Assembly (NCBI GenBank): GCA_025267735.1
Contig: CM046296.1
Location: 22,036,464 to 22,100,463 of the forward strand
Reading direction: 5' to 3'
Length of the DNA stretch: 64,000 nt
From: Mactra quadrangularis
Lineage: Eukaryota; Mollusca; Bivalvia; Venerida; Mactridae
Shown: piece after piece, positions 47,341-60,600 of the stretch
Position numbering within the stretch: position 1 is the first letter of the stretch
Layout of the letters: every line of letters starts with the position of its first letter
The notes under the pieces: generated by a model
The model's database searches: none
What the model saw: the letters and a program-made list of their open reading frames with translations, nothing else
Told to the model about the DNA's origin: nothing
Translations under genes and position numbers: made by a program

Positions 47341-50300
47341 TACATATAGTACATATAGAGAGTCTACGGAGCGGAGACAAGGGCCCGTAAATCGCCCCAA
47401 AATCGGTCCTAGCCGGGTCGGTTCGACACCCAGGTCGCCGGGTCGGCGTTCTGGGTTGGGTCCGAGCCAGAAACCGGAACTAGGTCACCATTGATTACCT
47501 ATTTTTTTGCTACGTGCATGTACATATAGTACATATAGAGAGTCTACGGAGCGGAGACAAGGGCCCGTAACTCGCCCCAAAACCGGTCCTAGCCGGGTCG
47601 GTTCAACACCCAGGTCGTCGGGTCGGCGTTCTGGGTTGGGTCCGAGCCAGAAACCGGAACTAGGTCACCATTGTTTACCTATGTTTTGCTACGTGCATGT
47701 ACATATAGTACATATAGAGAGTCTACGGAGCGGAGACAAGGGCCCGTAACTCGCCCCAAAATCGGTCCTAGCCGGGCCGGTTCGACACCCAGGTCGCCGG
47801 GTGGGCGTTCTGGGTTGGGTCCGAGCCAGAAACCGGAACTAGGTCACCATTGTTTACCTATTTTTTTGCTACGTGCATGTACATATAGAGAGTCTACGGA
47901 GCGGACACAAGGGCACGTAACTCGCCCCAAAACCGGTCCTAGCCGGGTCGGTACGACACCCAGGTCGCCGGGTCGGCGTTCTGGGTTGGGTCCGAGCCAG
48001 AAACCGGAACTAGGTCACCATTGTTTACCTATTTTTTGCTACGTGCATGTACATATAGTACATATAGAGAGTCTACGGAGCGGAGACAAGGGCCCGTAAC
48101 TCGCGCCAAAACCGGTCCTAGCCGGGTCGGTTCGACACCCAGGTCGTCGGGTCAGCGTTCTGGGTTGGGTCCGAGCCAGAAACCGGAACTAGGTCACCAT
48201 TGTTTACCTATTTTTTTGCTACGTGCATGTACATATAGTACATATAGACAGTCTACGGAGCGGACACAAGGGCCCGTAACTCGCCCCAAAATCGGTCCTA
48301 GCCGGGTCGGTTTGACACCCCGGTCGCCGGGTCGGCTTTCTGGGTTGGGTCCGAGCCAGAAACCGGAACGAGGTCACCATTGATTACCTATTTTTTTGCT
48401 ACGTGCATGTACATATAGTACATATAGAGAGTCAACGGAGCGGAGACAAGGGCACGTAACTCGCCCCAAAACCGGTCCTAGCCGGGTCGGTTCGACACCC
48501 AGGTCGCCGGGTCGGCGTTCTGGGTTGGGTCCGAGCCAGAAACCGGAACTAGGTCACCATTGTTTACCTATTTTTTTGCTACGTGCATGTACATATAGTA
48601 CATATAGAGAGTCTACGGAGCGGAGACAAGGGCACGTAACTCGCCCCAAAACCGGTCCTAGCCGGGTCGGTTCGACACCCAGGTCGCCGGGTCGGCGTTC
48701 TGGGTTGGGTCCGAGCCAGACACCGGAACTAGGTCACCATTGTTTACCTATTTTTTTGCTACGTGCATGTACATATAGTACATATAGAGAGTCTACGGAG
48801 CGGAGACAAGGGCCCGTAAATCGCCCCAAAATCGGTCCTAGCCGGGTCGGTTCGACACCCAGGTCGCCGGGTCGGCGTTCTGGGTTGGATCCGAGCAAGA
48901 AACCGGAACTAGGTCACCATTGTTTACCTATTTTTTTGCTACGTGCATGTACATATAGTACATATAGAGAGTCTACGGAGCGGAGACAAGGGCACGTAAC
49001 TCAACCCAAAACCGGTCCTAGCCGGGTCGGTTCGACAACCAGGACGCCGGGTCGGCGTTCTGGGTTGGGTCCGAGCCAGAAACCGGAACTAGGTCACCAT
49101 TGTTTACCTATTTTTTTGCTACGTGCATGTACATATAGTACATATAGAGAGTCTACGGAGCGGAGACAAGGGCCCGTAACTCGCCCCAAAACCGGTCCTA
49201 GCCGGGTCGGTTCGACACCCAGGTCGTCGGGTCGGCGTTCTGGGTTGGGTCCGAGCCAGAAACCGGAACTAGGTCACCATTGTTTACCTATTTTTTTGCT
49301 ACGTGCATGTACATATAGTACATATAGAGAGTCTACGGAGCGGAGACAATGGCCCGTAACTCGCCACAAAACCGGTCCTAGCCGGGTCGGTTCGACACCC
49401 AGGTCGCCGGGTCGGCGTTCAGGGTTGGGTCCGAGCCAGAAACCGGAACTAGGTCACTATTGTTTACCTATTTTTTTGCTACGTGCATGTACATATAGTA
49501 CATATAGAGAGTCTACGGAGCGGACACAAGGGCACGTAACTCGCCCCAAAACCGGTCCTAGCCGGGTCGGTTCGACACCCAGGTCGCCGGGTCGGCGTTC
49601 TGGGTTGGGTCCGAGCCAGAAACCGGAACTAGGTCACCATTGTTTACCTATTTTTTTGCTACGTGCATGTACATATAGTACATATAGAGAGTCTACGGAG
49701 CGGAGACAAGGGCACGTAACTCGCCCCAAAACAAGTCCTAGCCGGGTCAGTTCGACACCCAGGTCGCCGGGTCGGCGTTCTGGGTTGGGTCCGAGCCAGA
49801 AACCGGAACTAGGTCACCATTGTTTACCTATTTTTTGCTACGTGCATGTACATATAGTACATATAGAGAGTCTACGGAGCGGAGACAAGGGCCCGTAACT
49901 CGCCCAAAAACGGTCCTAGCCGGGTCGGTTCAACACCCAGGTCGCCGGGTCGGCGTTCTGGGTTGGGTCCGAGCCAGAAACCGGAACTAGGTCACCATTG
50001 TTTACCTATTTTTTGCTACGTGCATGTACATATAGTACATATAGAGAGTCTACGGAGCGGAGACAAGGGCACGTAACTCGCCCCAAAACCGGTCCTAGCC
50101 GGGTCGGTTCGACACCCAGGTCGCCGGGTCGGCGTTCTGGGTTGGGTCCGAGCCAGAAACCGGAACTAGGTCACCATTGTTTACCTATTTTTTTGCTACG
50201 TGCATGTACATATAGTACATATAGAGAGTCTACGGAGCGGAGACAAGGGCACGTAACTCGCCCCAAAACCGGTCCTAGCCGGGTCGGTTCGACACCCAGG

Positions 50301-51659
50301 TCGTCGGGTCGGCGTTCTGGGTTGGGTCCGAGCAAGAAACCGGAACTAGGTCACCATTGTTTACCTATTTTTTTGCTACGTGCATGTACATATAGTACAT
50401 ATAGAGAGTCTAAGGAGCGGAGACAAGGGCCCGTAACTCGCCCCAAAATCGGTCCTAGCCGGGTCGGTTCGACACCCAGGTCGCCGGGTCGGCGTTCTGG
50501 GTTGGGTCCGAGCCAGAAACCGGAACTAGGTCACCATTGTTTACCTATTTTTTTGCTACGTGCATGTACATATAGTACATATAGAGAGTCTACGGAGCGG
50601 AGACAAGGGCACGTAACTCGCCCCAAAACCGGTCCTAGCCGGGTCGGTTCGACACCCAGGTCGCCGGGTCGGCGTTCTGGGTTGGGTCCGAGCCACAAAA
50701 CCGGAACTAGGTCACCATTGTTTACCTATTTTTTTGCTACGTGCATGTACATATAGTACTTGTAGAGAGTCTACGGAGCGGAGACAAGGGCCCGTAACTC
50801 GCCCCAAAACCGGTCCTAGCCGAGTCGGTTCGACACCCAGGTCGTCGGGTCGGCGTTCTGGGTTGGGTCCGAGCCAGAAACCGGAACTAGGTCACCATTG
50901 TTTACCTATTTTTTTGCTACGTGCATGTACATATAGTACATATAGAGAGTCAACGGAGCGGATACAAGGGCCCGTAAATCGCCCCAAAATCGGTCCTAGC
51001 CGGGTCGTTTCGACACCCAGGTCGCCGGGTCGGCGTTATTGGTTGGGTCCGAGCCAGAAACCGGAACTAGGTCACCACTGTTTACCTATTTTTTTGCTAC
51101 GTGCATGTACATATAGTACATATAGAGAGTCTACGGAGCGGAGACAAGGGCACGTAACTCGCCCCAAAACCGGTCCTAGCCGGGTCGGTTCGACACCCAG
51201 GTCGCCGGGTCGGCGTTCTGGGTTGGGTCCGAGCCAGAAACCGGAACTAGGTCACCATTGTTTACCTATTTTTTTGCTACGTGCATGTACATATAGTACA
51301 CATAGAGAGTCTACGGAGCGGAGACAACGGCACGTAACTCGCCCCAAAACCGGTCCTAGCCGGGTCGGTTCGACACCCAGGTCGCCGGGTCGGCGTTCTG
51401 GGTTGGGTCCGAGCCAGAAACCGGAACTAGTTCACCATTGTTTACCTATTTTTTTGCTACGTGCATGTACATATAGTACATATAGAGAGTCTACGGAGCG
51501 GAGACAAGGGCCCGTAACTCGCCCCAAAACCGGTCCTAGCCGGGTCGGTTCGACACCCAGGTCGTCGGGTCGGCGTTCTGGGTTGGGTCCGAGCCAGAAA
51601 CCGGAACTAGGTCACCATTGTTTACCTATTTTTTTGCTACGTGCATGTACATATAGTAC

Positions 51660-54600
51660 ATATAGAGAGTCTACAGAGCGGAGACAAGGGCCCGTAACTC
51701 GCCCCAAAATCGGTCCTCACCGGGTCGGTTCGACACCCAGGTCGCCGGGTCGGCGTTCTAGGTTGGGTCCGAGCCAGAAACCGGAACTAGGTCACCATTG
51801 TTTACCTATTTTTTTGCTACGTGCATGTACATATAGTACATATAGAGAGTCTACGGAGCGGAGACAAGGGCACGTAACTCGCCCCAAAACCGTTACTAGC
51901 CGGGTCGGTTCGACACCCAGGTCGCCGGGTCGGCGTTCTGGGTTGGGTCCGAGTCCGAGCCAGAAACCGGAACTAGGTCACTATTGTTTACCTATTTTTT
52001 TGCTACGTGCATGTACATATAGTACATATAGAGAGTCTACGGAGCGGAGACAAGGGCACGTAACTCTCCCCAAAACCGGTCCTAGCCGGGTCGGTTCGAC
52101 ACCCAGGTCGCCGGGTCGGCGTTCTGGGTTGGGTCCGAGCCAGAAACCGGAACAAGGTCAGCATTGTTTACCTATTTTTTTGCCACGTGCATGTACATAT
52201 AGTACATATAGAGAGTCTACGGAGCGGAGACAAGGGCCCGTAACTCGCCCCAAAACCGGTCCTAGCCGGGTCGGTTCGACACCCAGGTCGTCGGGTCGGC
52301 GTTCTGGGTTGGGTCCGAGCCAGAAACCGGAACTAGGTCACCATTGTTTACCTATTTTTTTGCTACGTGCATGTACATATAGTACATATAGAGAGTCTAC
52401 GGAGCGGAGACAAGGGCCCGTAACTCGCCCCAAAAACGGTCCTAGCCGGGTCGGTTCGACACCCAGGTCGCCGGGTCGGCGTTCTGGGTTGGGTCCGAGC
52501 CAGAAACCGGAACTAGGTCACCATTGTTTACCTATTTTTTTGCTACGTGCATGTACATATAGTACATATAGAGAGTCTACGGAGCGGAGACAAGGGCATG
52601 TAACTCGCCCCAAAACCGGTCCTAGCCGGGTCGGTTCGACACCCAGGTTGCCGGGTCGGCGTTCTGGGTTGTGTCCGAGCCAGAAACCGGAACTAGGTCA
52701 CCATTGTATACCTATTTTTTTGCTACGTGCATGTACATATAGTACATATAGAGAGTCTACGGAGCGGAGACAAGGGACCGTAACTCGCCCCAAAACCGGT
52801 CCTAGCCGGGTCGGTTCGACACCCAGGTCGTCGTGTCGGCGTTCTGGGTTGGGTCCGAGCCAGAAACCGGAACTAGGTCACCATTTGTTACCTATTTTTT
52901 TGCTACGTGCATTTACATATAGTACATATAGAGAGTCTACGGAGCGGAGACAAGGGCCCGTAACTCGCCCCAAAATCGGTCCTAGCCGGGTCGGTTCGAC
53001 ACCCAGGTCGCCGGGTCGGCGTTCTGGGTTGGGTCCGAGCCAGAAACCGGAACAAGGTCACCATTGTTTACCTATTTTTTTGCTACGTGCATGTACATAT
53101 AGTACATATAGAGAGTCTACGGAGCGGAGACAAGGGCACGTAACTCGCCCCAAAACCGGTCCTAGCCGGGTCGGTTCGACACCCAGGTCGCCGGGTCGGC
53201 GTTCTGGGTTGGGTCCGAGCCAGAAACCGGAACTAGGTCACCATTGTTTACCTATTTTTTTGCTACGTGCATGTACATATAGTACATATAGAGAGTCTAC
53301 GGAGCGGAGACAAGGGCACGTAACTCGCCCCAAAACCGGTCCTAGCCGGGTCGGTTCGACACCCAGGTCGCCGGGTCGGCGTTCTTGGTTGGGTCCGAGC
53401 CAGAAACCGGAACTAGGTCACCATTGTTTACCTATTTTTTTGCTACGTGCATGTACATATAGTACATATAGAGAGTCTACGGAGCGGAGACAAGGGCACG
53501 TAACTCGCCCCAAAACCGGTCCTAGCCGGGTCGGTTCGACACCCAGGTCGCCGGGTCGGCGTTCTTGGTTCGGTCCGAGCCAGAAACCGGAACTAGGTCA
53601 CCATTGTTTACCTATTTTTTTGCTACGTGCATGTACATATAGAGAGTCTACGGAGCGGAGACAAGGGTCAGTAACACGCCCCAAAACCGGTCCTAGCCGG
53701 GTCGGTTCAACACCCAGGTCGTCGGGTCGGCGTTCTGGGTTGGGTCCGAGCCAGAAACCGGAACTAGGTCACCATTGTTTACCTATTGTTTTGCTACGTG
53801 CATGTACATATAGTACATATAGAGAGTCTACGGAGCGGAGACAAGGGCACGTAACTCGCCCCAAAACCGGTCCTAGCCGGGTCGGTTCGACACCCAGGTC
53901 GCCGGGTCGGCGTTCTGGGTTGGGTCCGAGCCAAAAACCGGAACAAGGTTAGCATTGTTTACCTTTTTTTTTGCCACGTGCATGTACATATAGTACATAT
54001 AGAGAGTCTACGGAGCGAAGACAAGGGCCCGTAACTCGCCCCAAAACCGGTCCTAGCCGGGTCGGTTCGACACCCAGGTCGTCGGGTCGGCGTTCTGGGT
54101 TGGGTCCGAGCCAGAAACCGGAACTAGGTCACCATTGTTTACCTATTTTTTTGATACGTGCATGTACATATAGTACATATAGAGAGTCTACGGAGCGGAG
54201 ACAAGGGCCCGTAACTCGCCCCAAAAACGGTCCTAGCCGGGTCGGTTCGACACCCAGGTCGCCGGGTCGGCGTTCTGGGTTGGGTCCGAGCCAGAAACCG
54301 GAACTAGGTCACCATTGTTTACCTATTTTTTTGCTACGTGCATGTACATATAGTACATATAGAGAGTCTACGGAGCGGAGACAAGGGCATGTAACTCGCC
54401 CCAAAACCGGTCCTAGCCGGGTCGGTTCGACACCCAGGTTGCCGGATCGGCGTTCTGGGTTGTGTCCGAGCCAGAAACCGGAACTAGGTCACCATTGTTT
54501 ACCTATTTTTTTGCTACGTGCATGTACATATAGTACATATAGAGAGTCTACGGAGCGGAGACAAGGGCCCGTAACTCGCCCCAAAACCGGTCCTAGCCGG

Positions 54601-57600
54601 GTCGGTTCGACACCCAGGTCGCCGGGTCGGCGTTCTGGGTTGGGTCCGAGCCAGAAACCGGAACTAGGTCACCATTGTTTACCTATTTTTTGCTACGTGC
54701 ATGTACATATAGTACATATAGAGAGTCTACGGAGCGGAGACAAGGGCACGTAACTCGCCCCAAAACCGGTCCTAGCCGGGTCGGTTCGACACCCAGGTCG
54801 CCGGGTCGGCGTTCTGGGTTGGGTCCGAGCCAGAAACCGGAACTAGGTCACCATTGTTTACCTATTTTTTTGCTACGTGCATGTACATATAGTACATATA
54901 GAGAGTCTACGGAGCGGAGACAAGGGCACGTAACTCGCCCCAAAACCGGTCCTAGCCGGGTCGGTTCGACACCCAGGTCGCCGGGTCGGCGTTCTGGGTT
55001 GGGTCCGAGCCAGAAACCGGAACTAGGTCACCATTGTTTACCTATTTTTTTGCTACGTGCATGTACATATAGTACATATAGAGAGTCTACGGAGCGGAGA
55101 CAAGGGCACGTAACTCGCCCCAAAACCGGTCCTAGCCGGGTCGGTTCGACACCCAGGTCGCCGGGTCGGCGTTCTGGGTTGGGTCCGAGCCACAAAACCG
55201 GAACTAGGTCACCATTGTTTACCTATTTTTTTGCTACGTGCATGTACATATAGTACTTGTAGAGAGTCTACGGAGCGGAGATAAGGGCCCGTAACTCGCC
55301 CCAAAACCGGTCCTAGCCGGGTCGGTTTGACACCCAGGTCGTCGGGTCGGCGTTCTGGGTTGGGTCCGAGCCAGAAACCGGAACTAGGTCACCATTGTTT
55401 ACCTATTTTTTTGCTACGTGCATGTACATATAGTACATATAGAGAGTCTACAGAGCGGAGACAAGGGCCAGTAACTCGCCCCAAAATCGGTCCTCACCGG
55501 GTCGGTTCGAAACCCAGGTCGCCGGGTCGGCGTTCTAGGTTGGGTCCGAGCCAGAAACCGGAACTAGGTCACCATTGTTTACCTATTTTTTTGCTACGTG
55601 CATGTACATATAGTACATATAGAGAGTCTACGGAGCGGAGACAAGGGCACGTAACTCGCCCCAAAACCGGTCCTAGCCGGGTCGGTTCGACACCCAGGTC
55701 GCCGGGTCGGCGTTCTGGGTTGGGTCCGAGCCAGAAACCGGAACTAGGTCACCATTGTTTACCTATTTTTTTGCTACGTGCATGTACATATAGTACATAT
55801 AGAGAGTCTACGGAGCGGAGACAAGGGCACGTAACTCGCCCCAAAGCCGGTCCTAGCCGGGTCGGTTCGACACCCAGGTCGCCGGGTCGGCGTTCTGGGT
55901 TGGGTCCGAGCCAGAAACCGGAACAAGGTCAGCATTGTTTACCTATTTTTTTGCCATGTGCATGTACATATAGTACATATAGAGAGTCTAGGGAGCGGAG
56001 ACAAGGGCCCGTAACTCGCCCCAAAACCGGTCCTAGCCGGGTCGGTTCGACACCCAGGTCGTCGGGTCGGCGTTCTGGGTTGGGTCCGAGCCAGAAACCG
56101 GAACTAGGTCACCATTGTTTACCTATTTTTTTGCTACGTGCATGTACATATAGTACATATAGAGAGTCTACGGAGCGGAGACAAGGGCCCGTAACTCGCC
56201 CCAAAAACGGTCCTAGCCGGGTCGGATCGACACCCAGGTCGCCGGGTCGGCGTTCTGGGTTGGGTCCGAGCCAGAAACCGGAACTAGGTCACCATTGTTT
56301 ACCTATTTTTTTGCTACGTGCATGTACATATAGAGAGTCTACGGAGCGGAGACAAGGGCATGTAACTCGCCCCAAAACCGTTCCTAGCCGGGTCGGTTCG
56401 ACACCCAGGTTGCCGGGTCGGCGTTCTGGGTTGTGTCCGAGCCAGAAACCGGAACTAGGTCACCATTGTTTACCTATTTTTTTGCTACGTGCATGTACAT
56501 ATAGTAAATATAGAGAGTCTACGGAGCGGAGACAAGGGCACGTAACTCGCCCCAAAACCGGTCCTAGCCGGGTCGGTTCGACACCCAGGTCGCCGGGTCG
56601 GCGTTCTGGGTTTGGTCCGAGCCAGAAACCGGAACTAGGTCACCATTGTTTACCTATTTTTTTGCTACGTGCATGTACATATAGTACATATAGAGAGTCT
56701 ACGGAGCGGAGACAAGGGCCCGTAACTCGCCCCAAAACCGGTCCTAGCCGGGTCGGTTCGACACCCAGGTCGTCGTGTCGGCGTTCTGGGTTGGGTCCGA
56801 GCCAGAAACCGGAACTAAGTCACCATTTGTTACCTATTTTTTTGCTACGTGCATTTACATATAGTACATATAGAGAGTCTACGGAGCGGAGACAAGGGCC
56901 CGTAACTCGCCCCAAAATCGGTCCAAGCCGGGTCGGTTCGACACCCAGGTCGCCGGGTCGGCGTTCTGGGTTGGGTCCGAGCCAGAAACCGGAACAAGGT
57001 CACCATTGTTTACCTATTTTTTTGCTACGTGCATGTACATATAGTACATATAGAGAGTCTACGGAGCGGAGACAAGGGCACGTAACTCGCCCCAAAACCG
57101 GTCCTAGCCGGGTCGGTTCGACACCCAGGTCGCCGGGTCGGCGTTCTGGGTTGGGTCCGAGCCAGAAACCGGAACTAGGTCACCATTGTTTACCTATTTT
57201 TTTGCTACGTGCATGTACATATAGTACATATAGAGAGTCTACGGAGCGGAGACAAGGGCACGTAACTCGCCCCAAAACCGGTCCTAGCCGGGTCGGTTCG
57301 ACACCCAGGTCGCCGGGTCGGCGTTCTTGGTTGGGTCCGAGCCAGAAACCGGAACTAGGTCACCATTGTTTACCTATTTTTTTGCTACGTGCATGTACAT
57401 ATAGTACATATAGAGAGTCTACGGAGCGGAGACAAGGGCACGTAACTCGCCCCAAAACCGGTCCTAGCAGGGTCGGTTCGACACCCAGGTCGCCGGGTCG
57501 GCGTTCTTGGTTCGGTCCGAGCCAGAAACCGGAACTAGGTCACCATTGTTTACCTATTTTTTTGCTACGTGCATGTACATATAGAGAGTCTACGGAGCGG

Positions 57601-60600
57601 AGACAAGGGTCCGTAACACGCCCCAAAACCGGTCCTAGCCGGGTCGGTTCGACACCCAGGTCGTCGGGTCGGCGTTCTGGGTTGGGTCCGAGCCAGAAAC
57701 CGGAAACTAGGTCACCATTGTTTACCTATTTTTTTGCTACGTGCATGTACATATAGTACATATAGAGAGTCTACGGAGCGGAGACAAGGGCCCGTAACTC
57801 ACCCCAAAATCGGTCCTAGCCGGGTCGGTTCGACACCCAGGTCGCCGGGTCGGCGTTCTGGGTTGGGTCCGAGCCAGAAACCGGAACTAGGTCACCATTG
57901 TTTACCTATTTTTTTGCTACGTGCATGTACATATAGTACATATAGAGAGTCTACGGAGCGGAGACAAGGGCACGTAACTCGCCCCAAAACCGGTCCTAGC
58001 CGGGTCGGTTCGACACCCAGGTCGCCGGGTCGGCGTTCTGGGTTGGGTCCGAGCCAGAAACCGGAACAAGGTCACCATTGTTTACCTATTTTTTTGCCAT
58101 GTGCATGTACATATAGTACATATAGAGAGTCTAGGGAGCGGAGACAAGGGCCCGTAACTCGCCCCAAAACCGGTCCTAGCCGGAACGGTTCGACACCCAG
58201 GTCGTCGGGTCGGCGTTCTGGGTTGGGTCCGAGCCAGAAACCGGAACTAGGTCACCATTGTTTACCTATTTTTTTGCTACGTGCATGTACATATAGTACA
58301 TATAGAGAGTCTACGGAGCGGAGACAAGGGCCCGTAACTCGCCCCAAAAACGGTCCTAGCCGGGTCGGATCGACACCCAGGTCGCCGGGTCGGCGTTCTG
58401 GGTTGGGTCCGAGCCAGAAACCGGAACTAGGTCACCATTGTTTACCTATTTTTTTGCTACGTGCATGTACATATAGAGAGTCTACGGAGCGGAGACAAGG
58501 GCATGTAACTCGCCCCAAAACCGGTCCTAGCCGGGTCGGTTCGACACCCAGGTTGCCGGGTCGGCGTTCTGGGTTGGGTCCGAGCCAGAAACCGGAACTA
58601 GGTCACCATTGTTTACCTATTTTTTTGCTACGTGCATGTACATATAGTACATATAGAGAGTCTACGGAGCGGAGACAAGGGCACGTAACTCGCCCCAAAG
58701 CCGGTCCTAGCCGGGTCGGTTCGACACCCAGGTCGCCGGGTCGGCGTTCTGGGTTGGGTCCGAGCCAGAAACCGGAACAAGGTCAGCATTGTTTACCTAT
58801 TTTTTTGCCATGTGCATGTACATATAGTACATATAGAGAGTCTAGGGAGCGGAGACAAGGGCCCGTAACTCGCCCCAAAAACCGGTCCTAGCCGGGTCGG
58901 TTCGACACCCAGGTCGTCGGGTCGGCGTTCTGGGTTGGGTCCGAGCCAGAAACCGGAACTAGGTCACCATTGTTTACCTATTTTTTTGCTACGTGCATGT
59001 ACATATAGTACATATAGAGAGTCTACGGAGCGGAGACAAGGGCCCGTAACTCGCCCCAAAAAACGGTCCTAGCCGGGTCGGATCGACACCCAGGTCGCCG
59101 GGTCGGCGTTCTGGGTTGGGTCCGAGCCAGAAACCGGAACTAGGTCACCATTGTTTACCTATTTTTTTGCTACGTGCATGTACATATAGAGAGTCTACGG
59201 AGCGGAGACAAGGGCATGTAACTCGCCCAAAAACCGGTCCTAGCCGGGTCGGTTCGACACCCAGGTTGCCGGGTCGGCGTTCTGGGTTGTGTCCGAGCCA
59301 GAAACCGGAACTAGGTCACCATTGTTTACCTATTTTTTTGCTACGTGCATGTACATATAGTAAATATAGAGAGTCTACGGAGCGGAGACAAGGGCACGTA
59401 ACTCGCCCCAAAACCGGTCCTAGCCGGGTCGGTTCGACACCCAGGTCGCCGGGTCGGCGTTCTGGGTTTGGTCCGAGCCAGAAACCGGAACTAGGTCACC
59501 ATTGTTTACCTATTTTTTTGCTACGTGCATGTACATATAGTACATATAGAGAGTCTACGGAGCGGAGACAAGGGCCCGTAACTCGCCCCAAAACCGGTCC
59601 TAGCCGGGTCGGTTCGACACCCAGGTCGTCGTGTCGGCGTTCTGGGTTGGGTCCGAGCCAGAAACCGGAACTAAGTCACCATTTGTTACCTATTTTTTTG
59701 CTACGTGCATTTACATATAGTACATATAGAGAGTCTACGGAGCGGAGACAAGGGCCCGTAACTCGCCCCAAAATCGGTCCAAGCCGGGTCGGTTCGACAC
59801 CCCAGGTCGCCGGGTCGGCGTTCTGGGTTGGGTCCGAGCCAGAAACCGGAACAAGGTCACCATTGTTTACCTATTTTTTTGCTACGTGCATGTACATATA
59901 GTACATATAGAGAGTCTACGGAGCGGAGACAAGGGCACGTAACTCGCCCCAAAACCGGTCCTAGCCGGGTCGGTTCGACACCCAGGTCGCCGGGTCGGCG
60001 TTCTGGGTTGGGTCCGAGCCAGAAACCGGAACTAGGTCACCATTGTTTACCTATTTTTTTTGCTACGTGCATGTACATATAGTACATATAGAGAGTCTAC
60101 GGAGCGGAGACAAGGGCACGTAACTCGCCCCAAAACCGGTCCTAGCCGGGTCGGTTCGACACCCAGGTCGCCGGGTCGGCGTTCGTGGTTGGGTCCGAGC
60201 CAGAAACCGGAACTAGGTCACCATTGTTTACCTATTTTTTTTGCTACGTGCATGTACATATAGTACATATAGAGAGTCTACGGAGCGGAGACAAGGGCAC
60301 GTAACTCGCCCCCAAAACCGGTCCTAGCAGGGTCGGTTCGACACCCAGGTCGCCGGGTCGGCGTTCTTGGTTCGGTCCGAGCCAGAAACCGGAACTAGGT
60401 CACCATTGTTTACCTATTTTTTTGCTACGTGCATGTACATATAGAGAGTCTACGGAGCGGAGACAAGGGTCCGTAACACGCCCCAAAACCGGTCCTAGCC
60501 GGGTCGGTTCGACACCCAGGTCGTCGGGTCGGCGTTCTGGGTTGGGTCCGAGCCAGAAACCGGAACTAGGTCACCATTGTTTACCTATTTTTTTGCTACG